This document shows positions 57,501-64,000 of a DNA stretch of 64,000 nt, one piece after another. Position numbers and translations under genes: made by a program. The stretch's first letter is position 1. The number at the start of each line of letters is the position of its first letter. The notes under the pieces are model-generated. The model was not told the DNA's origin, did no database searches, and was given only the letters and a program-made list of their open reading frames with translations. Location: assembly GCF_033807575.1 (NCBI RefSeq), contig NC_084704.1, forward strand, positions 9,323,056-9,387,055. The letters are read 5' to 3'. Origin of the DNA: Cydia pomonella. Lineage: Eukaryota > Arthropoda > Insecta > Lepidoptera > Tortricidae.

Positions 57501-60500
57501 TCTACATGTTCTCTCCAGTTTAGATGTTTGTCAATAAAAATACCTAAAAATCGCGCATGCTGTACTTCTTTTATGGAAATATTGTCATATTGTATGTCTA
57601 ACTGTTGTGACTTGCCTTTACTAGTATGGAATTGAATGTAGCTAGTTTTGTCTAGGTTTATTTTCAAGTTATTTCTTTCTAACCATTTAATTGTTAGGGC
57701 TAGAGTTCTGTTTAGGTCATCATTATAAGTCGGAAAATCTCTACATTTTACAATAATTGACGTGTCATCTGCGAACAACAGGCTTTTATGTGGCAGGCTT
57801 TTGGGCATATCATCAATGTAAATTATGAATAGAAGAGGGCCCAAAATACTGCCTTGAGGCACTCCATAATGATTATTGATGAAGGATGATCTGTAATGAT
57901 TTAGAGATTTAGTTACCGGACAGTATCTGACAGTCTCTACACATTGGGTTCTATCACTAATATACATTTTGATCCATTCTAGAGCTGGACCACGTATCCC
58001 GTATTTGTACAGTTTTACCAACAAGCGCTTATGACATACATAATCAAAAGCTTTGCTCATGTCTAATAGATAGTAATACAGTAACAGGAATCTTATTATC
58101 TATCGCATCTAGTACATTTTTTACTAGTTTGAATGTGGCTAAAGAAGTACATTTAGATTTACGAAACCCACGTTGTTGATCGGATATTATATTGTATTTG
58201 TCAAGAAAACTTGTTAATCTACTGAACATTACTTTCTCGTATATTTTTGAGAAAACGGAAATTAAAGTAATTGGCCTGTAGTTTACCATATTAGTTTTAT
58301 CGCCTTTTTTATGGATGGGTTTTACCACAGATCTTTTTAATATACTTGGAAAGCTACCTTGGATCAATGAAAGATTTAGTGTATGTAACATGGGCGATAT
58401 AATAGACGTTACGCATTTTTTAACAATATCAGTCCTCACTTCATCATATCCGACTGAAGGTGAATTTTTCAGAGTCGAGATTATGCTATGGAGTTCAGTG
58501 ATAGTTACAGGTTTGAGATATATGGAAAAGTGATTATTATCAGTATCAATATCATAGATAGAGTTAGTAGTTGAATTAGTGGTTACAGTCTTTATAAAGA
58601 AATCGTTAAAACTATTGGCAATCTCTTGTGGGTCGTTTATACATATATCATTTATTGTCAATTTATCCACAGATTTATCGGTGCAATCAGATGTTGTGTA
58701 ATCTTTAATAACATCCCACGCTGCTTTGCATTTATTATTATTATTATGAATATATTTTAAATTTTCTATTTTCTGCTGGGATAATAAGCATTTTTTAAGG
58801 AGGCGGGCGTAATACTTATATTCTACTTTACAATGAGATGAATGATGTTAATTTTTAGTGCAGATATCGAAACTTCAATTAATTGCCCACCACCAAAATG
58901 GCTACGGCTTGAGTAGTTGAGTTGTTGTGATTTTGTACTGAGAACAGACAACTATCGCGAAAACCGAAAATCGCATATTGTGGGGATCTTTCCCTTTTGC
59001 TCTTACTAAAACGTAATTAGAATGACAGATAAATATACCCGCAATGACGAACTTCGATTTTCGCGCTTATAGCCCTGTGTCAAACCGTGAGTTGTGACGT
59101 CATCACAATCTTCAATGTCGGTTCGACTTGGGTCACGTGACGTGTCTTAAAAGATATTTTAAATTCAATATTTACAAAAATATGCTCATTAGAGGTCCAC
59201 TAAAGGTAGTTTAACATGTTCTTATAATCCATAAGAATTTATTGGGATACTATTCTGCCCTAAGATTTGTAGATGGAAACAACCTTATTGAATTAGCAGT
59301 CATAGTACTTATTAGTTGGGTAACTTTTACTTTTCAACGTCCTGTTTAATCCGACCTCCCCCCCATATCTTTCTGAATGATTTACGGCGGATGGTAGTGG
59401 TCATCGCTTGAGATCGAGTGCGAACCCGACTCTCGCTGTACCGTGTAACAAGAATCGGTCATACTAAGTCCTTCACAGTGCGCGCTGTACAGTTGTGGAA
59501 CAAGTTGCCGTTACCCCTTAGACAGTCACAGTTGGTAGCATCAGAATCAGAAATTCAGAAACCAGAAGTTATTTATTTGCATCGATACAGTATGGGGATT
59601 TTACAGTTCATGTTTCTAGATTTCATGCAAGCGTGCAAATTTATAATCAGTAAAATTAAGTTATTAAAGCGGTTTTCATTTTGATTCAGTACGAGTGGCA
59701 CGCTCAAAGTATGAATAGCAAGCCGAATTGATTAGTAGTATACCTACTTGGATCCGCAGCGTGGGCAGCAGCGGCTCGTCGCTGAGCGAGAGCTGGGCGC
59801 GGCCGGCGCGCCAGCCCGCCGCCGCGCCGCCCACGCGGACGCCGCTGTCTCTGCTGCTCGAGAAGGTATTCTTCTTATTTCGACTACCAACTACAAACCG
59901 ACGTATCATTCGTAATATGAAGGTTGTCAGTTGCGACGTCACATCGTGCTATGATCGAAATATTATATACTGTAAGAAAAAAAAGTATAACTTTTGTCCG
60001 CCTATTTTCATAAATGGAAGATTATGTTTACTGTGAAACAATTTCATCTACACTTGCCGATCTTTCATCTACAAAGTGCTCACCATTGATTTATATCTAA
60101 GGACGAGCCTTACGGGCACTAAAAATGGTGCTAGTTCAGTGGTGTCACTCACGAATTCGAGCCAATCGTGCAGGCTAACGCAACTAGTTGCGACCAATCG
60201 CGCGCGTGATGCGAACTCATCAACCAATCGCGTTGTGGCGTTAGACTGCACGATTGGCTCGAATTCGTTTGCGTAACACCGCTGTACTGGCCCCATTCTC
60301 ATTGCCCGTAAGGCCCGTCCCAAAGAGTATGCCCGTCTTTAGATATATATGTCAATGATGCTCACGAGGAACCCGAAAGATTTTAACCACGCATTTCCGA
60401 GGCTAAAACAAGGTAAAAATAACGAATGAATTGTTTTCTTTTTTAAATGTACATAAAAAGTAAATATTATTGGTAAAACTATCACATAAAATGTATTTTT

Positions 60501-61690
60501 TAATTTATTTAGTAAAACCTAGTTTCAAATTTGTTACTTGTCACGTCAACAAGGATATTTAGACTAGTCCCCTTACTGGCAACATCGCCACCAAAAAAGC
60601 GTTTTGCACTAAGTAACAATGAAAAAATGTTTTCTTTTATTGGCATTAGCTCTGAAACTAGGCAAATTTCAGAAAAGTTTATAGGACATTTTAGTCTTTG
60701 AATATAATCAGGTAGACACGTTAAAATAGTTTGGGTTCCTCGTGAGCACGTTGTATAAGAAACTAAACAATAGTTCTCGATTTTTTGTCTGTATCATTGT
60801 GTGCAGGTGGCGAAATGGCAGATAATCCCTCGAGAGGGCACAGAGCATCTCCCGTGCCGGGTCTACGGCGCCATACATCTTGCTAGACTCTTTGGTAATC
60901 GCGTTTTTCTTATGATCGTGGTGTTGAGGCTTTATTAATTTTATGGTTTCGTTTTTGACAAGCGCAAAAATAGTTATCTGTTTTACAAGGGGGCGAAGTT
61001 GTTGTTTAACCGCTCGTGCTAATATTAATATCCGTGTAAGCGAAAAATTTGACAATTGAAGAATGAACTGGAATCTTGAGCGTTGCGAGGGTTTAAAGGC
61101 ACGGGGGTTAAACAAACTTTGGCTCTGAGTGAAACTTAAATTTTTTCTCCGCACCACCAACTACTAACAATGAAATACCTACCAAAAAAATGAAACGTAA
61201 TAAAAAAACATTCAAAATCATCATTTAAAAGTCAATTCTACTAGTTAACAAAAGGGATCAACTCAAAATTTGCATCTGATTACTTTGCCCCACATGTGGA
61301 TAAAATGCAATTTTCTCATTCGTTTTTGAACAATCAAGAGGAGAGGGCCTTTACCAGTTAGTGTGGTGAAAATAATATTGCTCTTTCTTGCATTTCAGTG
61401 AAATTACCGGACTTCTTAAATGCAACGCAGATGCCTGATTTCAAATTGAAACTGATCCTAAAGCATATTGATATGTTTGTCCAGTAAGTACTGCCATTTC
61501 AGACTATTCCAAATTACTAAAAAATACTTATTTAACTACTTATTGTTTAAGTTCCCCAATATTTATACATATAAAAAGAAGTTACCTAACTTATTGAAAT
61601 GTTGCTTTATCATGCAGGTACTTAGACGAGCACAGTGAATGGTTCGGAGAGATGTACTACATAGCGGACAACGTGTCGCGGTCACATTGA
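48593..61690 (+). CDS. msl-3: MSL3 chromodomain/MRG protein, 13 exons
   Basis: MSL3 is the reader subunit of the MSL complex (with MSL1, MSL2 and MOF), which acetylates histone H4K16 in the nucleus. Exons: 48593-48694, 48823-49001, 50272-50384, 52302-52410, 52796-52984, 53218-53343, 53648-53823, 54525-54690, 55743-55844, 59760-59865, 60807-60894, 61399-61483, 61618-61690. All borders are GT/AG and every phase agrees, giving 537 residues, close to the usual 510-520. The chromodomain is residues 8-80 (FTEGERVLCYEPDPTKAKVLYD, EYLIHFQGWNSSWDRCVSED). The MRG domain is split: first part about 160-275, last part 456-532 (WQIIPREG, YGAIHLARLF, LPDFL, HIDMFVQYLDEHSEW). Between them is a poorly conserved linker with an acidic run (exon 7). 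Exons 3-10 are strongly GC-rich against AT-rich introns. Moth dosage compensation is not known to use this complex, so a general chromatin role is likelier. Confidence 0.95.
49318..49607. mobile_element. Foldback MITE in MSL3 intron 2
   Basis: GTGCCAATTACA at the left is mirrored exactly at the right end (TGTAATTGGCAC). The arms continue with TCAGGCCC, TTTTCTGTTTCAC and ATCAGCACATC for about 110 bases each. The ~290-bp element has no coding capacity. Confidence 0.75.
49608..50271. other. Rest of MSL3 intron 2
   Basis: AT-rich intron sequence ending in the CCTGTGTTCAG acceptor. No repeat or gene recognised. Confidence 0.5.
50530..50745. repeat. Direct repeat pair in MSL3 intron 3
   Basis: GAGTAGTTTTGTGGTGTTATG near 50,540 and TTAGTAGTTTTGTAGTGTTG near 50,713 are near-copies, each preceded by TTGCTTTG, about 170 bp apart around a GC-rich centre. 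Possibly a degenerate MITE. Confidence 0.4.
51239..51449 (+). mobile_element. M1 MITE in MSL3 intron 3
   Basis: TATAGGGAGCGTGCATGAAC at the left and CGCACGGTCCCTATA at the right, with both internal CACAAGATGGCAGA blocks. The TA pairs at both ends fit a TA target site. Confidence 0.8.
51475..51597 (+). repeat. Two tandem ~60-bp repeats with TTAGG-like heads
   Basis: GTTAGAACTGCGACCCCCAAG and AAAACGAA-TGTTGCCAGAA occur twice in tandem. The second copy begins GGGTTAGGTTAGGTTAG, a short match to the insect telomere repeat TTAGG. Too short to be a telomere array. Confidence 0.6.
52047..52240. mobile_element. Foldback MITE in MSL3 intron 3
   Basis: GTCCACACAGAGCGAGCAGCG at the left is mirrored by GTTGCTCGCTCTGTGTGGAA at the right. 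Inside, AGACGTGCCTCGGTCGGAGC pairs with TCGGTCGAGGCACGTCT. The arms are about 90 bp each. One arm has a relative at 62,993-63,065. Confidence 0.75.
52443..52648 (+). mobile_element. tRNA-derived SINE in MSL3 intron 4, head deleted
   Basis: GGTAGTGACCCTGCCTATGAAGC is kept but the B box is lost through a deletion next to an AAT-repeat. The body (GGGTGTTTTCTATGCATTT, ATCGTTGTCTGAATACCC, GAGCTTACTGTGGGGC) matches the SINE at 18,218-18,482. Confidence 0.75.
53824..54524. other. MSL3 intron 7
   Basis: GTATGTA donor and CGAACAG acceptor. The intron contains GACCGAGTGAGCACGAAGCG (about 54,288) and similar traces of interspersed repeats. No gene. Confidence 0.5.
54691..55742. other. MSL3 intron 8
   Basis: About 1 kb of AT-rich intron sequence between CGCCG and the TTCCGGCAG acceptor. 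No repeat or gene recognised. Confidence 0.5.
55902..55972. mobile_element. M2 MITE remnant in MSL3 intron 9
   Basis: TTTCACGCCCAAAACGCTC, TTTGAAAATTGTATG and GTTTGACACATAAC match the middle of M2. Both ends are missing. Confidence 0.6.
56140..56535 (-). mobile_element. Probable LINE 3'-end fragment in MSL3 intron 9
   Basis: On the minus strand, GGCGGTGATTCGCCGCCC, GGGCCCCTGAAAATGCCG, CGTGAAGACGACCAGGAGC and AACACC lead into ATT/TTA repeats (about 56,128-56,152), a typical target-primed tail. The pattern resembles LINE tails seen in moths. No coding part is recognisable. Confidence 0.5.
56536..56789. other. AT-rich spacer in MSL3 intron 9
   Basis: Contains TGCTTTATTGCACTAC near 56,538, which may be another LINE tail. 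Otherwise featureless. Confidence 0.4.
56785..58850 (-). pseudogene. Second CR1/jockey-like LINE, 5'-truncated, one frameshift
   Basis: Two minus-strand frames (58,670-58,044 and 58,060-56,948) overlap by a few bases, so a single small indel near 58,050 breaks one ORF. Further coding sequence extends upstream to about 58,830 (AAWDVIKDYT). Motifs: VNYRPITLISVFSKIYEKVMF, QQRGFRKSKCTS, MSKAFD, YGVPQGSILGPLLFIIYIDD, and catalytic FADD. The C-terminal region ends in IYNKLPDRF. No RNase H. The minus-strand 3' end is a short ACTTTGA repeat near 56,790. It is antisense to MSL3 and lies in intron 9. Confidence 0.85.
58948..59075. mobile_element. Foldback MITE in MSL3 intron 9
   Basis: TATCGCGAAAACCGAAAATCG at the left is mirrored by TTCGATTTTCGCGCTTATA at the right. 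Same family as 34,465-34,602. Confidence 0.65.
59085..59288. mobile_element. M2 MITE, right half, in MSL3 intron 9
   Basis: GAGTTGTGACGTCATCACAA, GGGTCACGTGACGTG and the right terminus TGGAAACAACCTTATT are kept (one change from the consensus end). The left half is missing. Confidence 0.75.
59400..59560 (+). pseudogene. Small LINE C-terminal fragment in MSL3 intron 9
   Basis: The frame reads RTRLSLYRVTRIGHTKSF then TVRAVQLWNKLPLPLRQ, the tail found at the end of CR1/jockey-like LINE proteins (SFTVRAVxLWNxLP). Nothing of the catalytic part remains. Confidence 0.6.
60090..60350. mobile_element. Foldback MITE in MSL3 intron 10
   Basis: TTATATCTAA and ACGAGCCTTACGGGC at the left are mirrored by GCCCGTAAGGCCCGT and TTAGATATAT at the right. 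GAATTCGAGCCAATCGTGCAG pairs with CTGCACGATTGGCTCGAATTC inside. The right arm has an ~18-bp insertion (CAAAGAGTATGCCCGTC). Confidence 0.75.
60351..60806. other. Rest of MSL3 intron 10
   Basis: AT-rich, ending in the TGTGTGCAG acceptor. No other feature seen. Confidence 0.5.
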
Positions 61691-62854
61691 ACATATCTAC
61701 GTAATATCCAGGAAATAATTACATAGTTGCAACTTCTAAATAGATTATAAATTGGTAGCTTCTTTTATTTCAAGAAGTTGATATATGTATGATTTTTTTT
61801 ATTTAAATTTAAAGTAGACTACTAATTAATATGTAAAACTTATGATGGTTTACGAATTATGAATCCTTGGATTCAACAGAAATTACATTATAATGACTGC
61901 ATATGTACTGTTACATAAAAATAGGTAACCGAAATTGTTGGTTCAGTGCATATTTACATAAGGTGACAAGCTAGTTACAGCCCGTCTTGTGACCTAATTT
62001 CGTCCACACCATCTTAATAATTATTACAAAATGCTAAAAAGCTCTGGGTTTAAATTTCTAGTCTTCCACGTAATTGGATATGTATACTCTAGCAAACCCA
62101 CTTTGTCGTAGAAAAAGACGCAAATTCAAATTTTCTGTGGTAGATCAACCCTTTGCGCTTACTTATTTTAAATTTGCCGCCTTTTTCTACTGACGGAAGT
62201 GGCTTGCCAAACCATATCTGTATATGATATTTTCCGTTGGTCACCAATTAATCTTCAGCAAAGCTGGAAGATGTTTAAGACAAGTGTTTATCAATGATTT
62301 CACAATCATCGTTTATTTTAATCTTTTGTGATTTGACTTTTGGTTCAACAATTATTTATGTTGTGTAATATTTTTAGGAGCTTTTTAATGATATTGATGA
62401 ATGACTAAGCAGTATGCATTTATGTATCTCAATTGTGATATGTAGAAAGAATCGTGCTTCAAATTTGACAGCTGATACTTTTTGAATCGTGATATATTCA
62501 TTTGCATATGCCATGCCAATACCTACCAATATTTTTTGTGACCAATCATTATTTTGTTTGCCTCTAGTTAATACAAATATTAACAGCAAACTTACACATT
62601 TGTTTTATTGATGCGCCACTAAGAAGCGCACCCGTCCAGCAGGAAGTATTGATATCAAAGCTCCATCAAATAAAAAATCAACTTCCATCTCAGAGGGTTA
62701 AATATAAAATAGGAATCTATAGGGTTTAAAAAACAATAATATTTTAAAATCAACATTTTACTTGAAAAAATATTCAACTAAATTAAGATTATGTTCATTT
62801 AAGGTTAGCCAAAAATAAAACGTTACCTTGTTGGTGTTTAATTAACAACCTCAT
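61691..62854. other. 3' flank of MSL3
   Basis: It holds the 3' untranslated region, whose end is unclear: no AATAAA lies within 900 bp of the stop. TTTAAATTTGCCGCCTTTTTC near 62,167 recalls 48,049-48,075 and is likely repeat sequence. No further gene. Confidence 0.45.
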
Positions 62855-63175
62855 TATAGTTCATCCGCGTTAAGAATGCAGTAAAATCAACATTGTCTGC
62901 CAGCCTAGCGATGCTTGTAACCAATCAAATCGTTCCTAATTAGAAAGCATGCCTTCAACTGGCCACTGTGAACTTGATCATCTAATAGCCGGGTCCACGC
63001 AGAGCGAGCATACGCGCGAGGCAACTTCCTCACGCACAATACGGCCAGTGTAGACGTGCCTCGATCGCCGAGGCCCGGCTAATCAGGACCGATTTGGTTG
63101 GTTACGGGCGTGTCTAGCTGGCTAGGCCTGCGGACAATCATGATTTTACTGCATTCTTAACGCGAACGAACTATA
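62855..63175. mobile_element. MITE with ~35-bp terminal inverted repeats
   Basis: TATAGTTC and CGCGTTAAGAATGCAGTAAA at the left are mirrored at the right end with two mismatches. TA at both ends suggests a TA target site. Inside, at 62,993-63,065, is one arm of the foldback family at 52,047-52,240 (GTCCACGCAGAGCGAGCATACG, AGACGTGCCTCGATCG), so this may be a composite. Confidence 0.75.
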
Positions 63176-63264
63176 GACGGGAGGATTGCAACATTAATAC
63201 AGTACCACGAAACGTATTACTTTAATATTGGCCGAGATTGGCTTAGAAATTGTAATTTTTGACA

Positions 63265-63354
63265 TTAACGCATTCACTGCCACCGACGCATATATGCGTT
63301 CACCGTCATACAAGTTTGTTCCTAGGCCACGCCCCCCGGCAGTGAATGCGTTAA
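63265..63354. mobile_element. 90-bp MITE with perfect 17-bp inverted repeats and TTAA ends
   Basis: TTAACGCATTCACTGCC at the left is mirrored exactly by GGCAGTGAATGCGTTAA at the right. TTAA at both ends fits piggyBac-type target sites. The inside has a small palindrome, ACGCATATATGCGT. Confidence 0.8.
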
Positions 63355-63472
63355 CATGTATTTAAAAAATATTTAGAGATCTTGTACGTTTTTAGTCACT
63401 AAGAGGTTAAAATACAATACAATGAGAAAAGTGCAGTGAATTTCTGCCATAAAAATGAGATAAAGCTGTTAT

Positions 63473-64000
63473 GCCTTGGTAATCTGTCCTTGACAATAAA
63501 ACCGGCCCATGTTGGTGACCCTCTGTTGCAGACGCTTGTGGTGGTTGATTTTGTTGTGTTGATCGCAAGTGTCCTAATGATTTTACTTGTTCATTACTTA
63601 ACTGATACGGGAGCTGCTACGTAGATTCCATTGAAGAGAGCTCTTTCATGAACGGCCAACTATCTGCTGGATGTTGTTGCTCTTGATATTGGTCCTGCTG
63701 TGGGCAGCATGGTTCCATTTTTATCACCTGTCACACTGCCCGTCACTTTCGTACTTACATACTTGTTAGAAAGTGATAGGCATGGTGACAAATGATAGCC
63801 AACCATCTTAGCCCTACTGTTGCAATAGTCTCACTTGGGCTTGTCGCGATTGGTTATATTTTGACGATTGGCTTAATTGCCTCGTTTGATTGTGCTCCAA
63901 TTCAGACTGAGATCATAAATAATGAGATTGTTGATAGTGCAAGAGCTGAGACTAATCATAAGGTAGCGTTGCTTGCTGCACCTGTTTTAAATATGTTTAT
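63473..64000 (+). pseudogene. Unrecognised hydrophobic reading frames interrupted by a foldback MITE
   Basis: Plus-strand frame 1 (to 63,624) ends in a strongly hydrophobic stretch (TLVVVDFVVLIASVLMILLV) and stops. After the foldback at 63,700-63,826, a second frame is open from an ATG at 63,792 through the window end (69 codons) with one likely membrane segment (TVAIVSLGLVAIGYILTIGL) followed by a polar stretch (PIQTEIINNEIVDSARAETN). Between them NYLLDVVALDIGPAV reads in another frame. I do not recognise the protein. It may be a damaged membrane-protein gene or part of an exon continuing beyond the window. Confidence 0.3.
63700..63826. mobile_element. Foldback MITE at the right edge
   Basis: GGTTCCATTTTTATCACCTG and CACACTGCCCGTCAC are mirrored imperfectly by GTGATAGGCATGGTGAC and AAATGATAGCCAACC. 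It has the same layout and centre (CTTACATACTTGTTA) as the foldbacks at 2,941-3,072 and 9,003-9,134, but is more diverged. Confidence 0.6.

Noticed and set aside
1..64000. CRISPR arrays, operons, bacterial terminators or phage genes
   Set aside because: Tandem repeats here are transposon units without unique spacers, genes have spliceosomal introns, and nothing prokaryotic is visible.

Overview
The window looks like nuclear DNA of a lepidopteran insect. It is AT-rich and packed with tRNA-derived SINEs, foldback MITEs, non-LTR retrotransposon pieces and a copia element of types I associate with moths and butterflies. It also holds an RR-2 cuticle protein gene and an MSL3 chromatin gene, both with normal insect intron-exon structure. 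I cannot name the species.

Layout. Positions 224-17,719 carry three copies of one 7.7-kb repeat-rich unit in alternating orientation: a partial forward copy (224-4,160), a full inverted copy (4,170-11,852), then after a 1.1-kb spacer a forward copy missing its first 2.9 kb (12,928-17,719). Positions 18,200-24,000 hold SINEs, MITEs and a decayed LINE broken by nested DNA elements. A small RR-2 cuticle protein gene with TATA box, initiator and signal peptide lies at 24,175-25,097. A copia retrotransposon with identical 201-bp LTRs and a 5-bp target duplication sits at 28,673-33,288; its gag is frameshifted and its pol frame is open. Positions 34,400-44,830 are a stack of nested elements: a mariner-type transposase relic, then a LINE whose 3' end (about 36,221) and body (42,100-44,830) are split by a 5.8-kb terminal-inverted-repeat element, itself invaded by a second LINE, a G-run tandem-repeat element and a SINE. 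From 48,593 to 61,690 a 13-exon MSL3 gene reads cleanly on the plus strand (537 residues, all splice phases agree) with repeats only in its introns. The last 2 kb hold foldback elements and an unrecognised hydrophobic reading frame that runs off the window.

Local family names used below: F1 = element beginning GGCCAAGTGCGAGTCGG with internal ~288-bp tandem units; F2 = related element beginning GGCCAAGAGCATGTCGG; M1 = ~210-bp MITE with TATAGGGAGCGTGC ends; M2 = ~500-bp MITE with AATAGGGTTGTTTCCA ends.

Only the cuticle gene and MSL3 look like functional host genes. The cuticle protein is secreted structural material. MSL3 is the chromodomain subunit of the MSL histone H4K16 acetyltransferase complex. 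They have no evident functional link. I see no convincing new multi-gene system. The most unusual structures are the alternating inverted triplication at the left and the DNA transposon with shared subterminal repeats at 36,291-42,063.
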